Counted from the first letter of the stretch, positions 26,171 through 39,275 are shown. The stretch is DNA of 64,000 nucleotides from Chloracidobacterium sp. N (GCF_018304765.1 NZ_CP072642.1:603501-667500); one strand, 5' to 3'. The notes: generated by a model from the letters alone, not told the origin. Translations and numbers: made by a program.

Positions 26171-26560
26171 TTACGACGCCTGGTGGGAGCGGTCGGGGTG
26201 GGCCAGAAGCTGCTGCACAACCCGCTGCACGGCGTCGGGGCTGGCCGGTTTGGCCAGATAGGCGTCACAGCCCGCCGCCCGGAAACGGGCTTCGTCTTCC
26301 GTCATGGCATGTGCCGTCAGCGCAATGACTGGAACGCGCGCCAACGCCGGTTGCGCCTTGATGCGGCGTGTGGCTTCCAGCCCGTCCAGATTGGGCAGGG
26401 AAATGTCCATGACAATGACATCGGGATGAAACTGCGCCGCCGCTTCCACTGCGCTGAGTCCGTCGCCCACGGCGCAGACTTCATAGCCTTCGGCTTCCAG
26501 CTCCAGCGTGAGGATTTCCCGGCTGTCAGCGTTGTCTTCCACCACGAGAATGCGCGTCAT
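26171..26560 (-). CDS. Single-domain response regulator coupled to hybrid kinase
   Basis: A 129-residue receiver: RILVVEDNADSREILTLELE, phospho-acceptor Asp in VIVMDISLPNLDGLEATR, Thr in ALTAHAMTEDE, Lys in AYLAKPASPDAV. This subtype (DISLPNLDG) is common in receivers that take phosphate from hybrid kinases or pass it to other proteins. Its ATG overlaps the stop of the kinase gene (ATGA, 26557-26560), so both are translated together and it is the likely phosphoryl partner. Confidence 0.92.
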   Translation of the reverse strand: MTRILVVEDNADSREILTLELEAEGYEVCAVGDGLSAVEAAAQFHPDVIVMDISLPNLDGLEATRRIKAQPALARVPVIALTAHAMTEDEARFRAAGCDAYLAKPASPDAVQRVVQQLLAHPDRSHQAS

Positions 26561-28731
26561 GACAGCATGTTTTCCACGGAGTCGGTGAACCGGTGGCTCT
26601 GTCCCGCCTGGTGGCGGAAGGGCGTTTCCTGTTCGATCTTCTGAAGGTTGTTGAGCAGCCACGTCCGGTCGAGCGGCTTGGGATGGTAGCCGATGACCAT
26701 GGGAAACTCGAAGGCCGTCTGGGCCATCCGCCGGTCAGCCTGGCTGACGACAATAACCGGGATGTGCTTGAGCATGGGGTCTTCCGCCAGCCGTTCGAGG
26801 TAGGTCAACCCGCTGATCCCGGGCAAAATCAGGTCAAGGACAACGACACGTGGACGTAGCACCGCCGTGAGTTCGAGACCTTCGGTGACGTTGCGTGCGC
26901 TGATGACCGTGTAACTGGTCAGGTCGAGCATGGTTTTCAACTGTTGCGCCAGGTCCGGTTCGTCATCAATGCACAGGACAATGCGGTTGTCCGGGGCAGG
27001 ACATGGCAGGGCGATCGGCTTTTCGCTGGCTTCCATCCTTTCGTGCTCCCGCAGGCGGAGGGGGAGCCGCACGCGAAACACCGATCCCTTGCCCACTTCG
27101 CTTTCGACTTCAATGGTGCCATCCAGCAGAAGCACATTTTTCCTGGCAATGGAGAGACCGAGGCCGGTGCCGCCGTACTTGCGGGTGGCCGAGCCGTCCA
27201 CCTGGCGGAATTCCTCAAAGATGTGCGGCAGGTCTTTCCCGGCGATGCCAATTCCCGTGTCCCGCACTTCGAGGGTAAAGGTTTCCCCGGACGGGTCCAC
27301 GTCGAGGGTAACGGTGACGCTGCCCTGTTCGGTGAATTTGAGGGCATTGGAAACCAGATTGGTGACGATCTGGCGCAGCCGGGCCGGGTCCGTCACCGCC
27401 GGGGGCACGTGGGACGGCGGCGTGAAGCTCAGGGTCAGGCTTTTGGCCCGGGCCAGCGCGTCAAGCGGCGCAATGGTTTCGGACAAAAACTTCACGAGGT
27501 CCAGTTCACTGACCTGAGTTTCCATCTTGCCGGCGGCAATTTTCGAGAAATCCAGGAAGGTGTTGATGAGTTCGAGCAGGTTCGTCGAATTCTCGGCAAT
27601 GCGGGTCAAAGCCCGCATCTGGGCCTCGGAAAGCGGGCCGTAGCGACCACGCTGGAGCAGCGAGGTGTAGCCAATGATGGCGTTGAGTGGCGTCCGCAGT
27701 TCGTGCGACATGTTCGCCACGAACTCGGACTTGAGCCGGTTGCTCTCCATGACCGCCAGGTTGGCGCGGCGCAGGTCTTCGTTGATTTTGCGCAACTGGC
27801 GCTGGTTTTCATACAGCTCGGAGTTGGCCAGCAGAAGTTCCTGGTTGGCGCTCATCAGGTCAACGGAACGTTCCTCGACCTTCTCTTCGAGGGTTTGGGC
27901 AAAGGATTCCAGCTCGGCGACGTAGTGCTGGAGGGTCTCGCGCGTCCGTACGAAAGCGCGCGCCAGGGCGCCGAGTTCGTCGTTGGCCGTGGTCGGGATG
28001 GGATAGGTGTAGTCGCGCCGCGCCATGGCGCGTACGCCCTCCAGAAGCTGGCCGAGCGGTTGCGTGACGAAGTACCGGAGAATGAGCGAGAAAAAGGCAA
28101 TGATGAACAATCCCGTCAGCGTCACTTCCAGAAACAGCAGCTTGAAGTGGTCAATGATGAGCATGTTCATCCGGTCGGCGCGGGTGTGGACGGCAACCAG
28201 TCCCACCACGGAGCCTTCCGGCCCGGCGCGCAGCGGGGCATAGGCGGAAATCCAGGTGCCATGCTGGTCAGTATAGACATCCGTTGCCAGTGGTCCCTGG
28301 CGCCGGAGGACCTGCCAGGCTTCCGGGCGCAGTTCATGGGAGGGGGCGCGCTCCGTAAAAACCGGCATCCAGCCTCCGTCCTGCCGGTAGAACAGATCAA
28401 TCGGCTGCTCCAGTTCGTTGGCGCGCTGAAGGTCAAGGAGTCGTGATCGCACCACCGCGGGCAGGCGGGTTTCAGCGTCCTGTTCCAACGGGATGAGGGG
28501 CGCGTCAATCACCGCCGCGGCCGTGGCGGCAATGTGCTGCAAGTGGCGGCTTTGCTCGGCAATCTTGTCGCGCCGGAGGTTGCGGTAAAACAGGTAGTCC
28601 ACGCCAAAGATGAGCGGCGCAGCGCACAGCAGTGTGGTGAGCAGGATTTTGTAGTGCAGGCGTCCGTGGAGCGGCGGCTCCTCGCTGACCTGCCCGGCGG
28701 TTTGTTCCGTCGTGGTTGGAACTTCGCTCAT
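26557..28731 (-). CDS. Membrane hybrid sensor histidine kinase
   Basis: The 724-residue kinase has TM1 (about 27-49), an extracytoplasmic sensor of ~150 residues, TM2 (about 198-222), HAMP, a coiled coil, HisKA with phospho-His343 in FVANMSHELRTPLNAIIGY, an ATPase domain (N-box NLVSNALKFTE, DTGIGI, GGTGLGLSI) and a C-terminal receiver (VVVLDLILPGISG, YHPKPLD). The sensor looks like a single or double CACHE fold (LFYRQDGGWMPVFTE, GTWISAYAPL). The ligand is unknown. The ATG at 28731 starts just after serS (33-bp gap). Confidence 0.92.
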   Translation of the reverse strand: MSEVPTTTEQTAGQVSEEPPLHGRLHYKILLTTLLCAAPLIFGVDYLFYRNLRRDKIAEQSRHLQHIAATAAAVIDAPLIPLEQDAETRLPAVVRSRLLDLQRANELEQPIDLFYRQDGGWMPVFTERAPSHELRPEAWQVLRRQGPLATDVYTDQHGTWISAYAPLRAGPEGSVVGLVAVHTRADRMNMLIIDHFKLLFLEVTLTGLFIIAFFSLILRYFVTQPLGQLLEGVRAMARRDYTYPIPTTANDELGALARAFVRTRETLQHYVAELESFAQTLEEKVEERSVDLMSANQELLLANSELYENQRQLRKINEDLRRANLAVMESNRLKSEFVANMSHELRTPLNAIIGYTSLLQRGRYGPLSEAQMRALTRIAENSTNLLELINTFLDFSKIAAGKMETQVSELDLVKFLSETIAPLDALARAKSLTLSFTPPSHVPPAVTDPARLRQIVTNLVSNALKFTEQGSVTVTLDVDPSGETFTLEVRDTGIGIAGKDLPHIFEEFRQVDGSATRKYGGTGLGLSIARKNVLLLDGTIEVESEVGKGSVFRVRLPLRLREHERMEASEKPIALPCPAPDNRIVLCIDDEPDLAQQLKTMLDLTSYTVISARNVTEGLELTAVLRPRVVVLDLILPGISGLTYLERLAEDPMLKHIPVIVVSQADRRMAQTAFEFPMVIGYHPKPLDRTWLLNNLQKIEQETPFRHQAGQSHRFTDSVENMLS

Positions 28732-28763
28732 GCGCGACTCCCGAAGCGGTGCGGTGCCAGGTC

Positions 28764-30041
28764 TCAGGCCAACCGTTCGCGTCCCTCCAGGTAGGGGCGC
28801 AGCGCCGGTGGAATGACCACCGAGCCATCGGCCTGCTGGTGATTTTCGAGCAGCGCCAGCCACGTCCGCCCAACCGCCAACCCGGAGCCGTTGAGCGTGT
28901 GGACGAACTCCGGCTTCATACCAGGTTCGCGCCGGAAGCGGATGTCGGCGCGGCGTGCCTGGAAGGCTTCAAAGTTGCTGCACGAAGAAATTTCCCGGTA
29001 GGTCTGCTGGCTGGGCAGCCAGACTTCCAGATCGTAGGTTTTGGCCGCCGCAAAGCCCAGATCGCCGGTGGCCAGCACGACCTTGCGGTAGGGCAGTTCC
29101 AAACGCTGCAACACCGCTTCTGCGTTGGCCGTCAGGCGTTCGAGTTCCGCGTAGCTGTCTTCGGGTTTGACAAACGCCACGAGTTCGACCTTGTCAAACT
29201 GGTGCTGGCGGATAAGCCCACGGGTGTCGCGGCCATAACTGCCGGCTTCGCTGCGAAAGCAGGGCGTGTAGGCAACATACCGGATGGGTAGTTGCGCGCC
29301 GTCGAGCACTTCACCCCGGTGCAGATTGGTGACCGGGACTTCAGCCGTGGGAATCAGGTACAGACCGCGCTCATCGGTCAGCTTGAACAGGTCCGGCTCG
29401 AATTTGGGAAGCTGTCCCGTGCCAAACAGGGCCTCGCCATTGACGATGAACGGTGGGAGCACTTCCGTGTAGCCGTGTCCGGTCAGGTGCAGGTCGAGCA
29501 TGAAGCTGATGAGCGCCCGTTCCAGTTTGGCTCCCAGCCCCTTGAGGACGGCAAAGCGCGCGCCTGACACCTTGGCAGCGCGTTCCAGGTCCAGAATACC
29601 GAGCGCCGTGCCAAGTTCGACGTGGTCCTTGGGGGGGAAGTCGAAGTGGCGCGGTTCGCCCCAGCGCGCGACTTCCTGGTTGGCCGATTCATCGCCGACC
29701 GGGACAGACTCGTGGGGCACGTTCGGAATGATGCGCACGAGTTCCTGCAGGCGCTGTTCGACACTTTCCCGTTCAGCTTCGAGGGCTTCAATGCTGGCCT
29801 TGAGTTCCCGCATTTCAGCACGTTTGGCTTCCGCTTCGTCCTGCTGCCCGGCCTTGAGCAGCGCGCCAATCTGGGGACTGACCCGGTTGAGCGCAGCTCT
29901 GCGCTGTTCGACTTCCGCAATCAGCCGCCGGCGCGTGGCGTCGAGTTCGGTGAAGCTGTCAAGCGTGAGATCGGTGCGGCGGTTGAGCAGGGCGCGACGA
30001 ACGAGGTCGAGGTGCTGGCGGATGAAATCAAGGGCAAGCAT
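28764..30041 (-). CDS. serS: Seryl-tRNA synthetase
   Basis: SerRS charges tRNA-Ser and also provides Ser-tRNA for selenocysteine insertion. The 425-residue class II enzyme has the N-terminal coiled-coil tRNA-binding arm (about 25-105), motif 1 region, motif 2 [20 protein letters not shown], and motif 3 [22 protein letters not shown] 30041 (MLALDFIRQ) is the standard start. It lies between the methylmalonyl-CoA mutase and sensor kinase genes with no functional link evident. Confidence 0.97.
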   Translation of the reverse strand: MLALDFIRQHLDLVRRALLNRRTDLTLDSFTELDATRRRLIAEVEQRRAALNRVSPQIGALLKAGQQDEAEAKRAEMRELKASIEALEAERESVEQRLQELVRIIPNVPHESVPVGDESANQEVARWGEPRHFDFPPKDHVELGTALGILDLERAAKVSGARFAVLKGLGAKLERALISFMLDLHLTGHGYTEVLPPFIVNGEALFGTGQLPKFEPDLFKLTDERGLYLIPTAEVPVTNLHRGEVLDGAQLPIRYVAYTPCFRSEAGSYGRDTRGLIRQHQFDKVELVAFVKPEDSYAELERLTANAEAVLQRLELPYRKVVLATGDLGFAAAKTYDLEVWLPSQQTYREISSCSNFEAFQARRADIRFRREPGMKPEFVHTLNGSGLAVGRTWLALLENHQQADGSVVIPPALRPYLEGRERLA

Positions 30042-30133
30042 GGCTGTGAAATGGGTTGCGGAAAGAAAACCGGGTTCACCGGCCGGAAATACGGTTTCAG
30101 ACCGTCGGGACACCGCCCGGAAGCGGTTCCGGC

Positions 30134-31723
30134 CTAGAAGACAACCGTTTCCTGGTATTCACCGAAGACGCGGCGCAGGCGGTCGGAAATTTCGCCTACG
30201 GTGGCGTACCGTTCAACAGCATCGAGAATGTAGGGCATCAGGTTGTCCGTCCCACGGGCGGCGGCTTCAAGGGCGTCGAGGGCAGCCGTGCAGGCGGCTG
30301 TGTCGCGCCGTGCCCGCAGACTGCGTACCCGTTCAACCTGCGCGCGTTCGATTTCGGGATCAATGCGCTGGATGGGAATGGGGTGCTCTTCGGCAACCTG
30401 GAAGCGGTTGACGCCGACGACAATGGCTTCGTTCCGCTCCACGGCGCGCTGGTAGTCAAAGGCGGCCTGCTGGATTTCACGTTGCGGGAAACCCTGCTCA
30501 ATGGCCGCCAGCATGCCGCCCAGCGTGTCAATCTTTTCAATGTAGGCGGTGGCCTGCCGTTCGAGTTCATCGGTCAGGGCTTCGATGAAGTAGGACCCGC
30601 CGAGGGGGTCAGCTACGTCGGCGACACCGGACTCATAGGCGAGCACCTGCTGGGTACGCAGGGCAATCCGGGCGGATTCCTCCGTCGGCAGTCCCAGGGC
30701 CTCGTCTTTGCCGTTTGTGTGCAGCGACTGCGTACCGCCCATCACCGCCGCCAGCGCCTGCACCGTCGTGCGAATGACGTTGACTTCAGGCTGCTGGGCC
30801 GTGAGCGTGCTGCCGGCCGTTTGCGTGTGGAAGCGCAACTGCCACGCCTTGGGCTGGGTGGCTTTGAACCGCTCGCGCATGATGCGGGCCCACATGCGCC
30901 GGGCCGCGCGGAACTTGGCGACTTCTTCAAACAGGTTGTTGTGCGCGTTGAAGAAAAACGACAGGCGCGGGCCAAAGGTATCCACGTCGAGGCCGGCGGC
31001 AATGGCAGCTTCGACGTAGGCAATGCCGTCGGCCAGCGTGAAGGCAATTTCCTGGGCGGCCGTCGCCCCGGCTTCCCGGATGTGGTAGCCCGAAATCGAA
31101 ATGGTGTTCCAGTTGGGCACCTCGCGGGCGCAGTAGGCAAACAGGTCGGTGATGAGCCGCAGGGAGGGGCGGGGCGGATAGATGTACGTCCCGCGCGCAA
31201 TGTATTCCTTGAGAATGTCGTTCTGGACCGTGCCGTTGAGTTTGTCGGGGGTGACGCCCTGGCGCCGGCCGACGGCGATGTAGAGGGCAAGCAGAATGGG
31301 GGCCGTGGCGTTGATCGTCATCGAGGTCGAGACCTGGTCGAGCGGAATACCGTCAAACAGCACGGCCATGTCTTCGAGGGAATCAATGGCGACGCCGACC
31401 TTGCCCACTTCTCCCAGGGCGAGGGGGGAGTCGGAGTCCAGCCCAATCTGGGTCGGCAGGTCAAAGGCCACGCTGAGACCGGTCGTGCCCTGCGACAGCA
31501 GGTAGCGGTAGCGGGCGTTGGATTCCGCCGCGGTGGCAAAGCCGGCGTACTGCCGCATCGTCCACAGCTTGGCGCGGTACATCGTTGCGTGAATGCCGCG
31601 CGTGAAGGGGTACTCGCCGGGCTTTTCGTCGGTGGGGGGCGGGGCGTCGGCAGGCAGGTAGTAAGGCTTCAGCTCGATACCCGATGCGGTCCGCCGCTTG
31701 GTCTCAGCTTTTTTGGATGACAT
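30134..31723 (-). CDS. Methylmalonyl-CoA mutase large-subunit type, catalytic domain only
   Basis: This 529-residue TIM-barrel protein belongs to the B12-dependent acyl-CoA mutases that interconvert methylmalonyl-CoA and succinyl-CoA. The motifs [34 protein letters not shown], and [16 protein letters not shown] are present. The C-terminal cobalamin-binding domain (DxHxxG) of fused mutases is absent, so a separate small subunit encoded elsewhere is required. Isobutyryl-CoA mutase is the main alternative; Tyr in ATMYR favours methylmalonyl-CoA. It could be part of propionate or branched-chain amino acid breakdown. Confidence 0.9.
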   Translation of the reverse strand: MSSKKAETKRRTASGIELKPYYLPADAPPPTDEKPGEYPFTRGIHATMYRAKLWTMRQYAGFATAAESNARYRYLLSQGTTGLSVAFDLPTQIGLDSDSPLALGEVGKVGVAIDSLEDMAVLFDGIPLDQVSTSMTINATAPILLALYIAVGRRQGVTPDKLNGTVQNDILKEYIARGTYIYPPRPSLRLITDLFAYCAREVPNWNTISISGYHIREAGATAAQEIAFTLADGIAYVEAAIAAGLDVDTFGPRLSFFFNAHNNLFEEVAKFRAARRMWARIMRERFKATQPKAWQLRFHTQTAGSTLTAQQPEVNVIRTTVQALAAVMGGTQSLHTNGKDEALGLPTEESARIALRTQQVLAYESGVADVADPLGGSYFIEALTDELERQATAYIEKIDTLGGMLAAIEQGFPQREIQQAAFDYQRAVERNEAIVVGVNRFQVAEEHPIPIQRIDPEIERAQVERVRSLRARRDTAACTAALDALEAAARGTDNLMPYILDAVERYATVGEISDRLRRVFGEYQETVVF

Positions 31724-31909
31724 AGGGCTATGTGTTCACAGGACGTATGCAGAACAACGTCCGTCGGGTGGCGCACCGGCCATACCCAACGGCGCGTGAC
31801 AAGATGATAGTGTGTCGTTGGCGTGTTTGCTACATTGTCATCCCACACTGCCACCCTTGATTTCCCTGATCAGGTCGTACTTCCGGGGCTGATACTGTGA
31901 GCTTTGTGT

Positions 31910-33829
31910 ATGCCGTCGCGCTTTGCCCGAACGCCCTTTGGGCTGCCCTACAAGCTGCTGATATGGGGACTCGGCCTCGCTTTCTGGTCGCTGGTCATCG
32001 TCATCGAACTGAAAGTGCTGCGGGGGCTGTGGGGTGATCTGTTCGGACTCTTTCGCCAGCGCGATGGGCTGGCCGCGGCGGTGTTTCTGCTGCTTCTGAT
32101 GGTGTGTGCCTTCCTGCGCCGCCGGTCGGACGCCTACGCCCATCTGCTGGCCGAAGACGGATTGATGGTGCTGTTCGTGCTGGTTTTCCCGACGGAACTG
32201 ACCATCACGCTGCTCGGTCTCGCCGGCGTACTGGAATCCATCAGTCAACACGCCGAACGCTTGCAGCGACGACTCCCGATGGGCGACTGGTTGATCGTTT
32301 TGGGCGAGATCATCTTTCAGGGAGGTGTCGCTGCCTTCATCGGACTGACCGGAAGCACCGTTGAGCAGGCCGGCCATTTCAGCGAATGGCACCTGGCGCC
32401 TCGGTTTGGTCTGCGGGAACTGGTGGTGATTCCGCTTATCTACCTTTCCATCTTTACCATGCGGGTGAGCGTTTCGTTCCTGACCCTGTGGACGCGGGGC
32501 ATCTCGCTGACACTGTTTCTTCAGGACGTGCGCGCGACCCAGTCGGTCATCACGTTTCTGGCTGAATTTGCCACCGTGGTGCTGTCCATCATGATTGCCG
32601 TGGTCTATGCGCGGCTGGACTTTCTGCCCGTGGTGGCGCTGGGCACGGTGCTGGTGGCGTTGGTGGCGCTGCTGAGCAAACAGGCCGAGGCAGCGGCGCG
32701 CCAGCAGCGGACGATTGCCGAGATGAAGATTCTCGTCGGAGTCGGGCGCGCCCTGAGTAATCCGGCGCAAACCCGCCGGGAGTTGCTCAAAACACTCTAC
32801 CAGGAAGGGCGTGACCTGTTCCGCGCCGATTCGTTGGCGGTGTATCTGTTTCCCGAAGACGACCACCGGCCCCAGACGCTCGAATGGCAGTCGGTGACAA
32901 CGGCGCGCCCGAAGTCAGAACGCCGGGGAACAAACGTGCCGGATTTCCAGCAGAGCGGGAACTGGACGGCGAACAGTTCCACCGGAGAGCAGGTGGCGCT
33001 CCTGCCCGAAATGGATGCCCTGGGTTTGGCTGAATGGTGTGTGCAGCACAAGCAGGCGCTGCGGCTTCAGGACATCGAGCGCGAGGCGGCGTTGTACAAC
33101 TACCGGTGGCTGACCGAACGCCTGCCCTATCGCTCCTGGATGGGCGTGCCACTGGAGGCCGAAAAAAAAGTGCTGGGTGTCATCAGCGTGGCCAGTCAAC
33201 AGCCGCAGGCTTTTTCCGAACAGGACGAAGAAATGCTCCGCGCCCTGGGACAGCAACTGGTCGGGGCGCTCGAAAAGGCCCGGCTCTATGAACTGGCCAC
33301 CATAGACGGGCTGACCGGGTTGCTCAATGCCCGTGCTGTCCGGGCCAGACTGGCTGAGGTCTTTGCCAAAACCCTGGCTGATAATGGTCAGATGGGTGTC
33401 CTGATGTTTGACATTGACTTTTTCAAAAAGGTCAACGACACCTACGGCCACGAAGTCGGCAACGAGGTGTTGCAATACCTGTCCAAGCTGGTCAGAAGCA
33501 AACTGCGGGATACCGACATTGCCGGACGCTACGGCGGTGAGGAATTCATCGTGATTTTGCCACAGACGCCGGTCAAAGGAGCGCTCGATGTCGCCGAACG
33601 CCTCCGCCGGCATATTGCCGCCCGTCCCGTTCCGACGACCGCCGGAGAACTGCCCATCACGGCCAGCTTTGGGGTGGCCTACCTTCCCATGCCGGGAGTG
33701 ACAACGCCCGACAAACTCGTGGAGGTGGCCGACCAGGCACTCTATGCCTCAAAGCGCAACGGACGCAACCGGGTCACATTGGCGTCGGAGCCGGGTGTGT
33801 CGGAGTCCGAAACCTCGGCTCCGGCGTAG
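31910..33829 (+). CDS. Membrane diguanylate cyclase with GAF domain
   Basis: This 639-residue enzyme makes c-di-GMP. About six to eight N-terminal hydrophobic segments (residues 15-260) form a membrane sensor of MASE type, a GAF domain follows (about 280-460, FRADSLAVYLFPEDD, RSWMGVPLEAEKKVLGVISV), then a GGDEF domain with the active GGEEF and an intact inhibitory I-site RDTD five residues before it. It is thus predicted to be active and product-inhibited. The start is ATG 31910; an in-frame TTG lies at 31904, neither with a strong ribosome site. Confidence 0.93.
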   Translation: MPSRFARTPFGLPYKLLIWGLGLAFWSLVIVIELKVLRGLWGDLFGLFRQRDGLAAAVFLLLLMVCAFLRRRSDAYAHLLAEDGLMVLFVLVFPTELTITLLGLAGVLESISQHAERLQRRLPMGDWLIVLGEIIFQGGVAAFIGLTGSTVEQAGHFSEWHLAPRFGLRELVVIPLIYLSIFTMRVSVSFLTLWTRGISLTLFLQDVRATQSVITFLAEFATVVLSIMIAVVYARLDFLPVVALGTVLVALVALLSKQAEAAARQQRTIAEMKILVGVGRALSNPAQTRRELLKTLYQEGRDLFRADSLAVYLFPEDDHRPQTLEWQSVTTARPKSERRGTNVPDFQQSGNWTANSSTGEQVALLPEMDALGLAEWCVQHKQALRLQDIEREAALYNYRWLTERLPYRSWMGVPLEAEKKVLGVISVASQQPQAFSEQDEEMLRALGQQLVGALEKARLYELATIDGLTGLLNARAVRARLAEVFAKTLADNGQMGVLMFDIDFFKKVNDTYGHEVGNEVLQYLSKLVRSKLRDTDIAGRYGGEEFIVILPQTPVKGALDVAERLRRHIAARPVPTTAGELPITASFGVAYLPMPGVTTPDKLVEVADQALYASKRNGRNRVTLASEPGVSESETSAPA

Positions 33830-33877
33830 CCCCTGGGGGCGCCGTCCCAAGCCCAACGCTTTTTCGGGAGAAATGCC

Positions 33878-34429
33878 ATGTCGGAGTTTAGCCAGCCGCA
33901 GTTGACCGTGCTGTTTGATGCCGGGCAGATACAGGCGCGGATTCGGGAACTGGGCGCGGCCATCACCCGCGACTACGCCGGGCAGTCGCCGCTGCTCGTG
34001 GTGGTGCTCAAGGGGGCCGTCCCGTTTGGGGCCGATTTGGTACGCGCCATTGACCTGCCCATCACGCTCGATTTCATCGCCGTGTCCAGCTATGGCATGG
34101 CGACCAAGTCATCGGGCGAGGTGCGCCTGCTCAAGGACCTCGACAGCAGCCTGCGGGGGCAGCCGGTCATCATCGTGGAAGACATCGTGGATACGGGGCT
34201 GACCCTCGCCTACCTGCTCGACATGTTCCGCCGCCGCGAAGCGGCCTCGGTGCGGGTGGCGGCCCTGCTGGACAAACCCGAACGTCGCCAGCGGGAGGTG
34301 GAGGTATCCTATGTCGGGTTCACCATTCCCAATGCCTTTGTCGTCGGTTTTGGGCTGGATTATGCCGAGCGGTACCGCAACCTGCCGTACGTGGCCATTC
34401 TCGATCCAGCGGCTGTAACCGAAGGCTGA
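33878..34429 (+). CDS. hpt: Hypoxanthine phosphoribosyltransferase
   Basis: Hpt salvages hypoxanthine and guanine to IMP and GMP. The 183-residue protein has the PRPP-binding motif VIIVEDIVDTGLTL (about 100-113), the flexible loop SSYGMATKSSGEV, and VVGFGLDYAERYRNLPYVA at the C-terminus. It follows the diguanylate cyclase by 48 bp and may share its transcript; a link through GTP supply is possible but speculative. Confidence 0.96.
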   Translation: MSEFSQPQLTVLFDAGQIQARIRELGAAITRDYAGQSPLLVVVLKGAVPFGADLVRAIDLPITLDFIAVSSYGMATKSSGEVRLLKDLDSSLRGQPVIIVEDIVDTGLTLAYLLDMFRRREAASVRVAALLDKPERRQREVEVSYVGFTIPNAFVVGFGLDYAERYRNLPYVAILDPAAVTEG

Positions 34430-34453
34430 AAGGGCGGGCGGTGTTGCCGGTGA

Positions 34454-36211
34454 TCAGGTGGCCAGGCGGATGTCGGTGGCGATGAACTGAAGGCTGGTTC
34501 GGCCCTGCCACACGTTGATGTCCGGCCGGCCGAGGACCTCGACTTTGGCCTGCCGGGGGAGTTGTTCGGCATATTCCCGCCGCTGCCACCACAGCACTTC
34601 GGCCCGGTGCGGCCCGTCGCCAAGGATGAGCTTGAGGTGCTGATCCTTGAGGATGCGCTGTTCCAGGATGTGACCGCGCAGGATGAACCGTGGGTGTGGG
34701 TTGCCGATGCCGTGGGGTTCGAGTTTGGCAAGGCTTTCGACCAGCGGGAGGGTCAGTTCGCCCAGCGGCAGCTCGCCATCGGCAACATACACGCGGGTCA
34801 GGGCGTCCGGCGGCAGGACCTGCCGGGCGTAGGCATTGATGCGCTGCTGCAACTCCGGCAACCGTTCAACCGGAAGGCAGAAACCGGCGGCGGCCGGGTG
34901 TCCCCCGTAGCGGAGAAAAAGCCCATCCTGGCCAATGGTCTGAAGCGCCTCGATGAGATTGAACTGGGGGATGCTGCGCCCGGAGCCGTGGGCGATACCG
35001 TCCCGAATGCTACAGACCAGCGCCGGGTGGTGATGGCTTTCCACGACCTTCGAGGCCGCAATCCCGACCACGCCCTGATGCCAGCCGTCGGTATGGTTGC
35101 CGGCCAGGACATAAACCGGATCATCCTGCGGTTGGCTGGCAATCCGGGCTTCGAGCTGGTCCACCAATTGCCGTTGAATGGCCTGGCGTTCGGTATTCCA
35201 GGCGTCAATCTGTTGCGCCCGCTGCCGGGCCTCATCCGGTGTGAGGCTGTCGAACAACTGGATGATGCCCACGGTGGTGCCTTCAATCCGCCCGGCGGCA
35301 TTGATACGCGGCCCGAGGCGGAAGCCAAGGTCGCCGGCCCCGATGGGACGTTCCCTGAGTCCCGCCACTTCAAGGAGCGCGGACAGACCGGGATTTTTCG
35401 AGCCGCTGTTGAGACCGCGCAGCCCTTCCGCCACGATGGCCCGGTTGGCCGGGCTGGAGAGGGGAACGAGATCGGCATACGTGCCGATGGCGACGAGCTT
35501 GGTCAGGGAGCGGAGAAATGCCTCCCCATTGGGGCGTTCGCCGAGCAGGGCGCGGGCCATCTGCCAGGCCAGCCCACAGGCGGCGAGGTCTTTCTCCGGG
35601 TAGGCGTCGCCGACCTGTTTCGGGCAGACCACGACGGCATCCGCCGGAACCCGGCTGCCCAGCGCCGTATGGTGGTCAATGCACACGCCGACGATGCCCT
35701 GCGCCCGCGCCATTTCCCATTCGCGGTGGGCGGTGATGCCGATGTCCACCGACACGAGCACCTGAACGCCATCGGCGGCCGCCTGCCCGATGATGCCGGG
35801 ATTGAGTCCGTAACCTTCCTGTTCCCGGTCGGGAACGTAGTAGGAAACGAAGTCGTCCGTCTGGACGCCGAGTTGCCGCAGCACATTGCGGAGCGTGACC
35901 AGCCCGGTCGTGCCGTCGCAGTCGTAGTCTCCGACGATGCGGATGCGCTCCCGGCGCTCCACGGCCCGCCCGATGATATGCAGGGCTTCTGTGAGGTTGC
36001 GCATCGGGCGCGGGTCGGGCACGTGGGTCAAATCCGGTGTGAGAAAGGCGGCCGCCTGTTCCGGTGTCGTCAGTCCCCGGTTGATGAGGCAGGTGGCGAC
36101 GAGCGGGTGAATGTCCAGCGCCTGCGTCAGGCGCTTCACGGCATCCGCCGGCGGGGTGGCTTGTTTCCAGAGAGCGCCGCTGAGGGAGCGGCGGGGGGCA
36201 TGGACGGACAT
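34454..36211 (-). CDS. recJ: Single-strand DNA exonuclease RecJ
   Basis: RecJ degrades single-stranded DNA 5'-3' in recombination and mismatch repair. The 585-residue protein has motif I VGDYDCDGTTG, a DHH motif in CIDHHTALGSRVP, GTYADLVPL, and the DHHA1 glycine motif YGGHPAAAGF, followed by the OB-fold C-terminus. In motif I the DYD and DG of the usual DYDADG are kept with Cys between. ATG 36211 (MSVHAPRR) is preferred; the frame is open to 36394. It converges on hpt. Confidence 0.95.
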   Translation of the reverse strand: MSVHAPRRSLSGALWKQATPPADAVKRLTQALDIHPLVATCLINRGLTTPEQAAAFLTPDLTHVPDPRPMRNLTEALHIIGRAVERRERIRIVGDYDCDGTTGLVTLRNVLRQLGVQTDDFVSYYVPDREQEGYGLNPGIIGQAAADGVQVLVSVDIGITAHREWEMARAQGIVGVCIDHHTALGSRVPADAVVVCPKQVGDAYPEKDLAACGLAWQMARALLGERPNGEAFLRSLTKLVAIGTYADLVPLSSPANRAIVAEGLRGLNSGSKNPGLSALLEVAGLRERPIGAGDLGFRLGPRINAAGRIEGTTVGIIQLFDSLTPDEARQRAQQIDAWNTERQAIQRQLVDQLEARIASQPQDDPVYVLAGNHTDGWHQGVVGIAASKVVESHHHPALVCSIRDGIAHGSGRSIPQFNLIEALQTIGQDGLFLRYGGHPAAAGFCLPVERLPELQQRINAYARQVLPPDALTRVYVADGELPLGELTLPLVESLAKLEPHGIGNPHPRFILRGHILEQRILKDQHLKLILGDGPHRAEVLWWQRREYAEQLPRQAKVEVLGRPDINVWQGRTSLQFIATDIRLAT

Positions 36212-36655
36212 CGGGAACAGGCATCGGGACGGAATGGGGCACCAGTCACGCGGAGACGCGGAGGCACAGAGATGACACGTTCCACTTACCACGTGACGCA
36301 CGCCCGATATGACTATCACCAAGAACAGCCGGCAGGTCAAACGGTGGGCATCCGTCGGCATCCGGGGCGCTGCGCGTCCTGCGCGCCCCACCAATCGCTG
36401 GCGGGGGCATCAGGGTTGGGGCTTCTCCAGACTGGTTTCGATTCAGTAAGGTGGAAGTGTCGTCGGGCGGGCGGCGGGTTGGCCGTTTTTGTTTCACATG
36501 TTACGCTTGCTGACTTTGAACAACACTCAGCCCGATTTTCAACGATGGTTTTTGGTTGCATGCATCTGGACGGTCGGCGGTTGGCTTCAGGCCTTGGCCT
36601 TGCGCTGGATGGTGTGGCGCGCATCCAAAACCGCGCATTTTGTGGAGGGTAGGCT
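36212..36655. other. 444-bp intergenic region upstream of metK
   Basis: No gene is supported here. No SAM riboswitch fold could be recognised by eye. The string CTTTGAACAAC occurs at 36523-36533 and again at 36653-36663, the latter spanning the metK TTG start codon. GGAGGG at 36644-36649 is the metK ribosome site. Confidence 0.55.
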
Positions 36656-37804
<1,149 letters not shown>

Positions 37805-37874
37805 GTTGCCTGCCCGTGAGTGGTCTGCAAGTCGTTGGCGGCCGGGCCCGGCTCCGTGGGGTGTCCGGCTGTGA

Positions 37875-39206
<1,332 letters not shown>

Positions 39207-39232
39207 GCCGGCGTAAGCTGATGCCTGCCGGG

Positions 39233-39275
39233 GCCGCCGTCCTTTCTGATTCAGGAAGGGACGGCGGCTGTTTTT
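39233..39275 (+). terminator. Rho-independent terminator after ahcY
   Basis: GCCGCCGTCCTTTC (39233-39246) pairs with GAAGGGACGGCGGC (39255-39268) with one G-T wobble across an 8-nt loop, followed by TGTTTTTG. It lies 26 bp after the ahcY stop. Its right half overlaps the 3' end of the convergent membrane-protein gene. Confidence 0.85.

Noticed and set aside
30056-31720. 554-codon open frame on the plus strand
   Set aside because: It is antisense to the methylmalonyl-CoA mutase gene.
34562-36652. 696-codon open frame on the plus strand
   Set aside because: It is antisense to recJ, whose DHH motifs are clear; the plus-frame protein has no recognisable motif and reflects GC-rich codon structure.
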